Source of the DNA: Euphorbia lathyris
Lineage: Eukaryota; Streptophyta; Magnoliopsida; Malpighiales; Euphorbiaceae
Direction of reading: 5' to 3'
NCBI RefSeq assembly: GCF_963576675.1
Contig: NC_088915.1
Span: 30,657,501 to 30,721,500, forward strand
DNA: 64,000 bases
A program made the position numbers and the translations under genes. The notes beneath the pieces were generated by a model, which made no database searches, was not told where the DNA came from, and was given only the letters and a program-made list of their open reading frames with translations. Shown piece by piece: positions 46,647 to 58,094 of the stretch; within the stretch, counting starts at the first letter, position 1, and each line of letters starts with the position of its first letter.

Positions 46647-49600
46647 ATGTCTGACGATTCTCAGAATAACTCCGGCCGCTATTACGACGAGAATAACTCC
46701 GATCTAAACCCTCTGTCTCCTGCTCAGCAGGACTATGAGGAGACTTCAACTGAGTCTCAAGGAAATGGTCAGCATGACCAATCTAAGGGTAACACACCGA
46801 GCAAAAACCCTAAAGCTGACCAAGCAACACCTTCGAAAAAGAAGAAAGAAAAGAAGAATAAGCCACCTAAGGAGAAGGTATTTCTCCCGGTATACAATAG
46901 CGTAAAGGGTTGTGAGGTACTCCGCTGTCGATGGTTCTCTAAAGGGTTCGTAGAGGCTGAGAAACCCTTCTGTGAGTGGATCTCCAAAAACGGCTGGACC
47001 CAACTCTTCTCTCTCCCTGGTAACACTTATCCACAACTGGTAAGGGAGTTTTACACAAACCTCTGTGTTGACGAGGACAACGCTGACCACTTAGTGACCA
47101 GGGTCAAAGACAAAGTCATCACGATCACCCCATCCTATCTCGCAACTTTGTTAAAGCTGCCGGCCAAAGGTACAGAATTCAGGACCACGAACGACCACTC
47201 CAAAATTGACTATCATGTTGAGTTCTGTAAGCCCAAGACCCACAAAGGAGAAATAGCCAGCACGTGCATGGGTCAGTCTCAGAAAATGGCTCATTACATC
47301 CTGACCAACTTCCTATTCCCAAAGGTCAACTCCTCCTCATCGGCCTCAAACTTTGAGCAGTGCTTCATTTGGCACATGCTGACCTACCAACCACTCAACA
47401 TGCCCGTCTTTCTTGTCGGCGCATTCCAACGAAGTACGGAAAAACTCAGGATGGGCTCCCTCATCACAAAAATTCTTCAGGACCACCAGGTGAGCACAGT
47501 TGGGGAAATAGAATTTTGGGGAACGGAAATAACAACGACATTGCTGTTCGGATTAGCATACGACCAACCCATCAAATCCAAGAAGGGAAAAGGGGCTGAT
47601 GAAGAAGGGGATAATATGGTTGAAGAAGCACAGGATGTGCCAACCAAGAAAGGAAAGAAAGTGATGGTAAAACCCACTGACCGCACTAGGCAAGATAAGA
47701 AGCGGAAAGCTGACCTGTCCGCAAGAGATATTAACACAGCTTCGAGAAAGCTTCGGATAATCTCCAGTGCGAAGAAAGCTGCTGATGAGCAAGAGCAAGA
47801 GGAACCTAAGTTAGCGGAGAAATTGAAAAGGCAAGTTGAGCTTGAGGAAGAAAGTGAGGAAACCCCTGAGCAACCTTTGAAAAAGAAGAAGAAGAAGACT
47901 TATGGGTTGAAACCGATTGATGCACCTCCTCTTGACTTTGTAGTCTCTGAAGACTCACACTTTGTGAGAAGTCAAGAAATTGATCTTGAGAAAATTCCTA
48001 CTGACCAAGAAGAAGAACTGGGTGATATTGGAGGTCAGTTTCATGCTGACAAGACAGGCTCTGTTGAGCCAAGTGAGACAGTTGCTGCTGAGCAAAGTAA
48101 AATAGTTGATCCTGAGCAGACTGAGAATCAAACTGAGCAACAAGTAAAGGACAAGGTTGTGGATGGCCTTGATGCTGACCCTAGTCCTATCTCTGCCTCT
48201 GAGTCACTTGACTCTATTGCTGCTGACCCCCCTTCTCAAACCAAAAAGGACAGCACAGGCAAACGACACAAACGAAAGGCTCAGAAATCTCCAGTCATCG
48301 ACCTTCTGGACGATTCTCCACTAAGGGAACCAATCATCGACCTCACCAAACTCCAGTTTCAATTCTTCTCCACAGTCACTGAGCCAACTCCAGACCAATT
48401 CAAGGAAAAGCAAGCCTCTGTTTCTCAAGCTGAGGAACAAGCCGATCCCAAAGCTCCTGAAGGTCCAATTTCTGCCGAGCAAGTGCTCGAAGTCCCTGCT
48501 GCTCGGAACAAAGAGTTAGCAAAGGAAAATCTTGCTCAAGTCAGCTTTGAACTACCTCAACCTTCTGAAAATACTTAGCTTCAGACTGACCCTGAGCAAG
48601 TCAATATTTATGCTAATCCACCTCTTCTTCATCCTTCAACGCAGAATGATAACCAGTCAGCTCCTGCTGCTGACCTGAATAAAAGTCCAGCCGCTGACCA
48701 CGATGGCACCTCTGTTTCTGGACAGCACCAAACACCTCCTCCATCCGGTGCTACTCATATTCCGGCCTCTGAACCACAAAATGATGAATCGTATGCTTAC
48801 TTGCATGCTATTGAGTCTGGCCGAAGAATCATTGACTCAGCTCAAGCCTTACTTCGGGATATTCATCAAATTAATGCCGATGCTGCTGGGTTTGTTAATG
48901 TTGAGCCAACACAACTCTCTTCTGTCACTCAACTTTTAACTGAAATCAAGGGTCTCAAGGACTTAATGAGTGTCATGACATCTTTTGCTTCTCAACAACC
49001 CAAGCAAGAATCAATAGTGAAGCTGGCTGAACTCCAGCTGATGATGGTGAACCATATGAACTCCATCCAGGGTCAACTCAATACCTTATCAGCTGTGAAC
49101 TCAACCTATGCAACCTCTGCTGAGGTCAATCAACTCTTTACCTAGCTAACCTCTGAGCTGACCGGGGCTCGTGAACTAATCTCCTCCTCCTCTCAATGCT
49201 CCATCGAACAAATTGGTGAAGCCATTCGCCTACTCAACCTGAGCAAAGAGGAAATGGACACTGACCAGGCAAAGACAAATGAGATTCTGAAGTACGCTCA
49301 GTCCACATTTGGGCAAGTTCGGAATACCAATGCTTAACGTCAGTTCTATGATGCTGCGTTGCTCAAAATGTATCATCAATCATATGCCAAGCTGACAGAA
49401 TCTATAACCTGGATCGGGAAATCCCAAGAGTTTCTCTTAAGTATGCTCAGTGCCAACATTAGGATCCCCGCTTCCACTATGTCCGATGGGATGGAAGTCT
49501 TCAACGGACTTCGGGAAAGTACAAGTCAACTCTAGACGTACTCAACCAAACTGACTCGTGCTGTTCTTCAAGGGACATTTACTCCTCCTTCATCTCATGC

Positions 49601-49790
49601 TGCTGGCAAAACGGGGGAGAAAGAAAAGCAATCTGTTGGAACTCAGCAGAAAACGGGGGAGGCATCTGGTTCCGGAACTCAGCTGAAGCCTAGCTCAACT
49701 TCGGCTATCCCGGGAAATCAGGGTCAACAACAAAGAACCGCCAAAGGCAAAGGACAAGCTAACCTAGCTCAAGTCAACATGAAGAAATAG
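46647..49790 (+). pseudogene. Sirevirus env-position ORF, 1048 codons with four stops
   Basis: One frame runs from the ATG at 46647 to the stop at 49788 if four premature stops are ignored (TAG 48576, TAG 49143, TAA 49335, TAG 49533); the first 643 codons are intact. The N-terminus is acidic/basic and low-complexity with Lys-rich nuclear-signal-like runs. Residues about 75-310 resemble the 'putative plant transposon protein' family found in plant Copia and Gypsy elements (LVREFYTNL, ITPSYLATLLKLP, CFIWHMLTYQP); the family name is from memory. The C-terminal half is charged and probably coiled coil. No membrane helix or signal peptide is visible, so an envelope role is doubtful. Position between pol and the 3' LTR matches the env-like ORF of Sireviruses. 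Confidence 0.8.
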
Positions 49791-49920
49791 TTTAGCTAGT
49801 CCTAGTTCTTGACTTGTAATTTTATCTGGCGTGTTCTATATTTTGTTAAAGCTGACCATCCATATATATATGCATCCTTTTTCTCAAACTGATCTTACAT
49901 ATGCGATGCTTACCTATTGT
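49659..49920 (+). repeat. 262-bp tandem duplication, copy 1
   Basis: Copy 1 covers the last ~43 codons of the env-position ORF and the following UTR, from 'gaggcatctggttc'. The period to copy 2 is 262 bases. Confidence 0.92.
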
Positions 49921-50182
49921 GAGGCATCTGGTTCTGGAACTCAGCTGAAGCCTAGCTCAACTTCGGCTATCCCGGGAAATCAGGGTCAACAACAAAGAAC
50001 GCCAAAGGCAAAGGACAAGCTAACCTAGCTCAAGTCAACATGAAGAAATAGTTTAGCTAGTCCTAGTTCTTGACTTGTAATTTTATCTGGCGTGTTCTAT
50101 ATTTTGTTAAAGCTGACCATCCATATATATATGCATCCTTTTTCTCAAACTGATCTTACATATGTGATGCTTACCTATTGTG
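49921..50182 (+). repeat. 262-bp tandem duplication, copy 2
   Basis: Nearly identical to copy 1 (e.g. ttccgg/ttctgg, agaaccgcc/agaacgcc), so the duplication is recent. It leaves a second, untranslated ORF end in the 3' region. Confidence 0.92.
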
Positions 50183-50483
50183 CTTATATGCTGATCTGTC
50201 ATACTCATTGAACAAATTAAATCTTGTGAACATATGGAACAAACAAGTAAAATATACTCAGCACACATAACTCTGTACCTATATGATAACTCTGATATCA
50301 ATATGCAACTCTGAGTAACAACTATATGTTCCAAGCATTGAACTCTTCTGAAAGCTGACCTAGGCTCATCTGAATTAGATCTTGGAAGGTCTAGAATTGA
50401 ACTAAGTCAGTATAGGCATGTCTTATTTTTACTCGATTAAATCTTAGAAGGTTTAGAGCTAATTTAAGTCAACAGATGCAACC

Positions 50484-50590
50484 CTTACGGGGGAGACAAT
50501 TTAGAAGTATGAAAAGTGATTCGATCATGGGGAATCTCAATGCTGAGTTCCACAAATAAATATTTTTGCCAACATCAAAATGGGGGAGTT
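50484..50590 (+). other. Copia-2 polypurine tracts
   Basis: The LTR-proximal tract aaaatgggggagtt (50577-50590) abuts the 3' LTR; another gggggag is at about 50489, and two more at about 49613 and 49653. Multiple tracts before the 3' LTR are described for Sireviruses. Confidence 0.7.
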
Positions 50591-51699
50591 TGTTGAAACA
50601 CCTTTCCACGGGATTTTGATTTGACAAAATTATTTAAGTTAATCCCATGATCAAGACAATTAAATTTATGTGCTTTGATTTAATTGTACTAATGTGTTTG
50701 TTCAATGTTGAGTATAATTATAAATAAGAACATAAATAAAAAGTAAGACAAGACGAAGTCAGCATGAGACACAGCACAAGCTGAGTAGAAGTATAACTCA
50801 GTATCATAGAAGATAAGTCTTCCTCAAAACAAACGCTTATAGACGAAGCTGACCAAAAACGCTGAGTGAACGTTACTCGGTCTCCGATAGAAATAAAGAA
50901 CAAAGGCAACGTCAACAAAGTCAAGCTGAGTGCTCGTTAGGACAACGCGAATGATCCATTTGCTAAAAGACAAGATCCGACAACTGTCTGCGCCAATACA
51001 GAAGCTTTGGAATTACGCCCAAAGACCTTTTCGAGATACGTGGGTCAACTGGCATCTAGGTAAAGGACGAAACTGACGCTAGAAGACGAATCTGGAGGAA
51101 GAAGACAAGCCTGACGCCTGCTAATTTCAGACGACAGGATTGGCCTGCAAAACTGTATGTTGACCAGTGAATGATGCAAGAAGACCGTTTGGATTTCAAC
51201 GGATAGATCCGAATTCAAATGATTAAGCCATCAGATTTCACTATAAAAGGACAAGTTCATCTCTTGGATCCTTTGCCGAAGTACAAAAAGAAAATGGCAT
51301 ACATACAAAGCACATTCAAACAAGAAAAGAAAATCTTACACCAAATTTCCTATCTCTGTGTAAAAGTCTAGATTGAATTTGTATTCATCTAAAGTGTTCT
51401 TCATCTAGAAAGAACAAATTTGTATCAATTGTAAAGATTGAGAGAGTGGTGCTGAGTACTCGGTTTTAGTACTCAGCGGTAGAGAAAATCTAAGTGTTCG
51501 GTTATAACGCTTAGAGGGGTTGAGTAGACGAATAGAGGACGGTACTTTTGCATACTCAATTGCTTTGTAAACGGTTTGTGCTCTACCTTTAAAGAGCTCA
51601 GTATTGGATTGAAAAAGCCCAGAAGGATTCTGGGGACTGGACGTAGGCGGTGAGGCCGAACCAGGATAAGTCTGCTGAGTAATTTCTAACCCTTTCTCT

Positions 51700-51769
<70 letters not shown>

Positions 51770-52039
51770 TGCTTGCTTAAATTACTCAGGATATAAATTG
51801 TATAAGCTGACACTGAGTAATCAGAGTGCTGAGTTGGAAGCTGACCTAAGTGTTAATTCCCAACTCGCAAGTAAAACGGTTCTAGTCAGCCTCTGACTAA
51901 AGCTGTCTTACATCTCTCTCGGCCGTGCTGACCAAAACTGAGTTAAGTAATTTAAAGAATTGATTTAGTCAGCATAATTAAGCGAAAAAGTTACATTAGT
52001 TCCTAACCCCCCCTTGGAACTAATTACACGGGACCAACA
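50591..52039 (+). repeat. Copia-2 3' LTR (1449 bp)
   Basis: Same ends as the 5' LTR; about 49 bp longer, because the microsatellite at 51701-51768 is expanded to a long (TA)n(TG)n. The stem-loop gctgagtact/agtactcagc is retained at 51451-51477. Confidence 0.95.
51701..51768. repeat. (TA)n(TG)n microsatellite in the 3' LTR
   Basis: A long alternating TA run then TG run; the matching place in the 5' LTR (41601-41616) has only a short 'atatatatatgtatgtg'. Confidence 0.95.
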
Positions 52040-52207
52040 TATATAATATTATTAAAAAAACTCTCAAGTTTGCTCACGAGCTTTCGAGTCGAACCCAAGG
52101 AAGCCCAGACTCGGGCTTATTAATACTCGAGCCGATCTCAAACTTGAGCCGAGCTCAATCGATCCTAACTCGAACAGTTTACGAACTAGAAAGGTTCATT
52201 TGCACCC

Positions 52208-53590
52208 CTACTTGTGCTGATATATAAATTTAGCGCTATGGTAATTGGAGAAGAACAAATTTAGCCTCCACGTATACAATATCACAATCTTAAACATATC
52301 TTTACTAGATGGTGCAATTTCAAACTTCATTAACGAAATGAGTTTTTTTAATATGCAATTTAATGTTCTGGCTACCATCCAGTATCTAGTGCTTTGATCA
52401 CCTTATAAAGATTGAAATTTCCACATCTTATGTTAATGGAGAAACTCATCTTTCGTTAAGTAAATATTTAGCTTAAGATTGTACTGCTTTTTAGGTGGAG
52501 GCAAATCCACTCTTTCACGAATAACCATAGGGATACATATGTAATCTATCCATATTATTGTTAAGAAAGAAGTCATAAATTTAGGAGGTCCATTCTCGTA
52601 TTATTGTTGTTGAAAGGCAGTGATTGAAAAAACAAAAATAGGCAGTATTATTGACAGCTTTCGATTTTATTTTAGCAAACAATATTCTAATTTTCTATAT
52701 ATAATTACCTATTAAATTTAGATATGGAATAGTAATTATTTATAAGGATTTTTTTTATCAATTTATATCTCAATAATTATTGTATTGTAATTAAAATAAG
52801 TTTTATATCTTATATCTATATTTAAAAAAAAAACTCTGATGGAGGCCCTCTAAATAGGAGATCCTAAGCGGACTCTCCCTAAAGTCACCCATGAAGATGA
52901 GTATTACACTATTTTTTTAGTGACGGTTGTATATGTCATTCAATATCTTTTAAGGCAATGTTTGACTTTTCGAGAACACGATGAGTCAGACAAATCAATG
53001 CAACAACTCATCTAATGTTTTGTGGATGTGATGTAGATGAAAAGAAGATATTGCAATCAAAGGCTTCACAAAATAATCAATTAACTTCTCCTACAACTCA
53101 AAAAGGAAATATTGAAGCTTGTGTATCATAAACGAGAAAAGTTATTCTTAATGAGATTGGAGATAAATTCTTTTCTCGTTTGACTGATGTGGTCCAAAAT
53201 TATTTAGTTAAGAATCTAGGTTTTGGAATTTTTAAACGGTAAACAATTTCTTGGATTTGTACACCTTAATGACACTTTTGCACAGTGTTTGAAAAATGTC
53301 ACTCTCAAATGTTATCAGATGATTTCTTTGTAAGAACGGATTATCACTCTCAAATGTTATCGGATGATTTCTTTGTAAGAACAGATTATCACTCTCAAAT
53401 GTTATTGATGATTTCTTTGTACGAATGGATTATCAGAGGCTTAGAGGTCATAATGTGTGTGGCGATTTTAATGCATGATGAAAAACACTAATTTTATATA
53501 AAAACAAGATCGCACATTATATTCATTATTCTCAAGGGACAATAGAGCAATGCGTAATTTTTTATTATCTTTCTATGATGATTAATATTT
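52208..53590. other. Intergenic DNA with a 45-bp triplication
   Basis: 53293-53430 holds three copies of a 45-bp unit ('cactctcaaatgttatcaga', then 'tgatttctttgtaagaac'). Around 53130-53210 a broken frame with LNEIGDKFFSRL is vaguely like hAT transposases, too weak to call. The rest is AT-rich. Confidence 0.45.
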
Positions 53591-55039
53591 GGGAAAGTTA
53601 TAAAATTGGGTCAAATGGGAGAACTATTTACATATTTAACCCATTTATTCAACCTATTATATATCTAGACTATTTTTGTGGACTTTCCCAAAATACCCCC
53701 AATATGTTTGTAATTTTACGGCGCGGCCGTCTTCCTCCCGTCTGACTTCGCGAAACGATGATTTCGCAACGTATGCAAAGCTAATGTTTGGTTTAGTTGA
53801 TGATTTTAATCTGCATGTGCAAAATCTGGACGTGTTTTTAAGAGTATTCGTGAAGTGGTATATAACAAAAAAGGTCAAACAACAAGGGATTATAACATTA
53901 AAATCATAACATTATCAAAATTTACAACAAGATTGCCACAATAACAACATTAAAATCATAACATTATCAAATTTACAACAAGATTGCCACAAACTCCTAA
54001 CAAATCACTTCAAAGTGAACCTGACGAATCTGGACTGGAAGTCCAGACTTTTTGGGATGGACGTTTCTCATAGTGCACACCAAGATTGGCACAATCTCTC
54101 CTAATGAATCATTTTAAAGTGAATGTGTCAATCTTGAGGAAAATGTCTCCCTATACAGGAAGGAAAGTCATCTCCCCTGCACCCTAGTACGTCGCCTTCC
54201 AGAAAGGGATGTTATGTATTCAACCACCTTCAGAACAAATTAATCGTGTTAGGCAGAAAAAAAAGCGATTTGGCTTCGCAAAATGAGGATTAGCGAAGCA
54301 TGCAAATATAAATGTGCAGGGAAGAAGATTTTACTTAGCGAATCGATGCTTTCGCGAAGTCTGAGAGATCTAAAATGTGACGATCTACGTCGCATATTGA
54401 TGCTTTCGCGAAATCTGCGAGTGAAATCATGAACTTTTCTACTCGCAGACTTCGCGAAATAATCGATTCGCTAAGTAGATCGTCACGTTTCAGGCTCTTT
54501 TTCATCGCAGATCTTCGCGAAATCATCGACTACGCGAAATGATTTTCTGGAAAAACGCAGAGAAAACAGTAGATACTTACATTTTCGCATCTTTCACCCT
54601 TATAATCGACAATAACAATATGATAAACTGGAAAAAATGATGAAAATAACGTAGAATAACTATTTCTTCGATGGTCACAAGAAGAAAGAAACCAAGGAAC
54701 AAGCAGGAACGGAAAGATGAAGAACCATGGCTTCGTTTTCTAGGATTAGGAAGATGAAGGATCAAGAGATGAAGAGATGAAGAAGAGAAATACATTGTGA
54801 TGTGGAGAAATGGTGCAGATTTCGCGCAATTTAAAGGAAGAGAGGAAGATCAAAGGTCTGGAAATCATTTGAGGAAGAACAGCGGGTTCGCGTAACCGGA
54901 AAGGAGAAGGGGGAAAATGAAAGGGTAAATGTATTTTGGAAAAGTCACATAAAAATAGTCTAGATATATATAGTAGGTTGAATAAATGAGTTAAATATGT
55001 AAATGGATCTCCCATTTGATCCAATTTTATAATTTTCCC
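53591..55039. mobile_element. MULE-type non-autonomous element with ~110-bp TIRs
   Basis: The left TIR (53591-53700, gggaaagttataaaattgg...) and right TIR (about 54930-55039) are inverted and well matched over about 110 bp. Flanking 9-mers ttaatattt (53582-53590) and gtaacattt (55040-55048) agree at seven of nine, fitting the 9-bp Mutator duplication. The interior carries no transposase; it contains repeated TTCGCGAA palindromes and an internal foldback at 54330-54545. Confidence 0.82.
54330..54545. repeat. TTCGCGAA palindrome array and foldback
   Basis: ttcgcgaa occurs near 54352, 54413, 54455 and 54512, each within a ~30-base context (gatgctttcgcgaagtctg, or its complement). 'cttagcgaatcgat' near 54336 pairs with 'atcgattcgctaag' near 54464. 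A further ttcgcgaa is near 53746 in the same element. Confidence 0.8.
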
Positions 55040-55048
55040 GTAACATTT

Positions 55049-57465
55049 TTGGAGCTTCACGGTAAAAAGGAAGAATGGCCCTGAGGCCATTACAATAGGA
55101 TGAAATAGTAAAACAAATAAAAAAAAGTAATATTTTATATGAAAAGACAATGGCTCTGGCAAATAGCCGTTAGCTATTAGCTAATAACGGATTACATTAG
55201 CTGTTAGCAGATTACCTTTTTGGTTAGCTGATTTGACTACCTGATTGTGTAAACTTATTTGATAAAACTTAACTGATTGCTAATAGTTGTTTGGATAAAT
55301 GACAAATAAGGACATGCTAAAGTATTTATTTGAGGTTAAAGGGTAAAACTTATAGGTAAAAATATCCTGAAAAAGAGATGGAGCAATAAGCTAATTGAAA
55401 AAACTCCTAAAAACGAGCTTTTTAGATCCAATCAACTCTATCAAACCTCTATTTACCAAACATTAGTGTTAGAGGTTTGATTAGTCAAAACCTCTAAAGT
55501 GGCTCAAACCTCTAATTTTACCCCCAAAAAGCTCTTTACCAAACAGAGCCAATAACGAAGAAAAAAAAAACTTAACTCAACCAAGTGATCTTTTCTAGGA
55601 TTCTAACTATAAAATAACAATTTGTCTCTTTGACATGTGAAATAAAGTAAAAATTATGTTTGTAAATATGTAGTTGGGAGTTTAGTTGATATTCTAATTT
55701 TTGTTTTTCTGTAGGGTTATTGATGAATCTACTGGGAATCACAAATGGCTTACAATAAAGAAAAATCAAAACATAGGAAATGTTATCCAAAGGATTAAAG
55801 TGATGAAAAAAAACTTGCAAGCATATATATAAAAAAGATGGTTGAGAGGAGTCGTAGAAAAAAGTCACCAAATTTTTTATTCTACACAGAATTTTGCTCT
55901 CTCTTTCAAAGGATCAAGAATCTGGTTCTATAAAATGCAGGTCTTAAAAAAAATCAACACCGGCATGATTCCAATCTAATAAACCAAGAATGCCATTTTT
56001 CTTCGACAAAACCATCATGTATCCAATCTTCATCTTCTTTCTTATTCGACTTAATAAATAAATAAACTGACATATTGTAATACAACATAAACACAGAGAG
56101 AGGAATGTGCATACCTTGCTCAAGATTATTTACAACTGCATTTGGATCGGTGAATCTAACGAACAAAGTATGATTTCTCTACGCCTTCAAGTTCAAAGTT
56201 CAGGGAGAAAGAAGTTTCAATATTTTGATAATGATATATATTTATAGAATTGTAATATCATTATCACAAATAAATTATATTCAAAGATGTACTGTAAAAA
56301 AAAGCACTATCATAATTCATTTTCCTTCATTAAATTGAAACATTTCATCTGGATACTTTCATTAAATTGAAACATTTCATCTGGATACTAATAAAAATTG
56401 TGTGGTATTATAATTTTATGTTGGTACCAAAATATGAACTAATTATGTTTGTCTTGTAAAAACAAATGCTCTTGAAAGATGTTTCTCTACCATCAACATT
56501 GTGAAGACCAATTTGACAACTAGATGACAGATGATTTTTTAGTTTCTAGGAATCATAATATTTTGCAACATATTTAAAATATAAAAAATCGAAGGTAGGA
56601 ACGTGGGTTGCAACTTGCAAATGGTGGGTTGAATCAGATTTGGATATAAAATGAAAGAGAAAAATCTTGGCTGGAAAGCGATTGAGATGAGGTCCCCACT
56701 CCCACATCAAAGGAATACTTTTATAAATAAAATAAAAATAGAATTTTGACAAAATCCGGCACCGGCATCTGACCGACCGACCACCTTTCCTTTTCTAATC
56801 CCTCACCGTCCTTTCCTTTCTCCCCCATTCATTCTTAAATTTTGTTTTCTAAAACAAAAATAATTGTTACCAAAAGCAAAAGCAAAGCCCCACCCCACCC
56901 CACCCCACAACACATCCTCAAGAGCAAAAGAGAGAATTTTCGTTTTATTATTGTAAGGAGCATTCTATTGTTCATTCTTCTTCAATTAGGCATGTAACCA
57001 TTATGATTACTATGACCCACTTAACCTATTTATTTTCAAACTATAAACTCTCTCCTTACAATATTCAAAAGATGCATATGCCACCTTTCCTTTTATAATT
57101 ATTTTTTCTAATAAAACTCCATCTTAATAAATAAATAATAATGACTCTTCAACTCAGTTCAAACAAACTGATTAATCCTCAACTTTTGAAATATCTCATT
57201 AGCTCTCTGAACTTATTTAAAATGATCTATTAATCTCATGAATTTTGATTAACATGATACGCCCTTAAACTTTATCCTCTTATGTTAACACATAATAACA
57301 CAAGGTTAATCATATTTCATTGAATAAGTTTAAAAAGGTAATGAGACATTTTTAAAATTTAAGAGATAAATCGGTTTTCCTAAACCATGTTCAAAGCGAT
57401 GATGCAATGTAATAAAAATGAAAAAAACAAAATAAACTGTATGGCATGGGTAGGAGGAATTTAGG
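55049..57465. other. Intergenic DNA; contains a MITE-like element 55150-55552
   Basis: 55150-55552 has inverted ends (ggctctggcaaatag; other strand ggctctgtttggtaaa) and an AT-rich noncoding interior. 56878-56912 is a CCCCA-rich run. No gene supported up to the myosin promoter region. Confidence 0.45.
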
Positions 57466-57765
57466 CTTAATACATCATAGGTTTCCTGAACTTGGCTCAA
57501 AACACCGATCGATTTCCTGTATTTATAAAGTGTCTCGTTAACTTTGTTGAACTTGTTTAAAAAATCTATTGGCTCTTTGAATTTGCTTAAACTAAATACA
57601 TTTCAATTTGTCTAGATCTTTTGGTTGCTCAACTAGATTGACTTAGGAAGTTAATACTACAACTTTAAACAAGTTCAGAAAGGTAAGAAGACGGTTTTTA
57701 AGTTGTGGAGTTCAATAGAATTTTTTTAACCCAATTTGGGGTCATGATGTATTAAGCAAACTTTA
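57466..57765. mobile_element. MITE related to 38278-38650
   Basis: The left end 'aggcttaatacatcataggt' and right end (other strand) 'ttgcttaatacatcatgacc' are inverted; the interior has 'ctgaacttggctcaaaac' style repeats. Noncoding. Confidence 0.6.
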
Positions 57766-58094
57766 TTTTCTACTTACCACTCAAGCAATCGAAGTGGCAT
57801 CATGATGACATGTGATTATGGGTGGGGCCACAGGAGGGTTCATGTAGTGCCAGGTCAGCATGAGCATAAAGTTTGACTTGAGGGTGGGGGCGGGAGGGAG
57901 AGGTGAAAGGTGGTGGCAGACTGCTTTTGAGTTTCTTTTTTACCATTCTTCTTTTTTTGCTTTCATCTTCTTTATTCCAACACTCTAAACAACAGACATC
58001 CTCCCATTCCAAAGTTCTTCTTTCTCTATGCTCTGCTCTGCAACAAACTATTGATTTTTAGGATCCGATCTTCATGATCCTATAGCTTCTCAAT
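57766..58094 (+). promoter_or_regulatory. Myosin gene 5' region
   Basis: The ~330 bases before the ATG are C/T-rich toward the end ('tcttctttctctatgctctgc') as in plant leaders; no clear TATA box was identified. 5' UTR boundaries are unknown. Confidence 0.35.

Larger units (their letters stand above)
40487..52039 (+). mobile_element. Copia-2, Sirevirus-like LTR retrotransposon
   Basis: 11.55 kb, LTRs tgttgaaac...gaccaaca, TATAT target duplications (40482-40486, 52040-52044). Initiator-Met primer site, gag-pol in Copia order, a long extra ORF between pol and the 3' LTR, and several gggggag purine tracts before the 3' LTR are all features of Sireviruses. gag-pol and the extra ORF carry frameshifts and stops, so this copy is defective. 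The LTRs differ by roughly two dozen substitutions plus a microsatellite expansion. Confidence 0.93.
40057..52207. mobile_element. hAT-like GAGCTCG-rich element carrying Copia-2
   Basis: Left end near 40057 (tgcaaacgagcc, then 'taggggtaggcttgactcg' at 40084) and right end near 52207 (other strand: taggggtgcaaatgaacc) enclose GAGCTCGG/CGAGC-rich sequence of the same family as 16427-17192. 'acttgtgc' occurs next to both ends (from about 40052 and 52208) and may be the target duplication, but the left boundary is blurred. About 600 bp remains once Copia-2 is removed. Confidence 0.6.

Noticed and set aside
46746..48143. Minus-strand ORFs of 60-114 codons over the env-position ORF
   Set aside because: Shadows of a long plus-strand frame with biased composition.
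53100..53260. hAT transposase fragment (LNEIGDKFFSRL...)
   Set aside because: Only a short, broken similarity; it lacks the conserved acidic block expected next in hAT proteins.
54746..55162. 138-aa minus-strand ORF
   Set aside because: It runs across the right TIR and target duplication of the MULE-type element; no domain and AT-driven composition.
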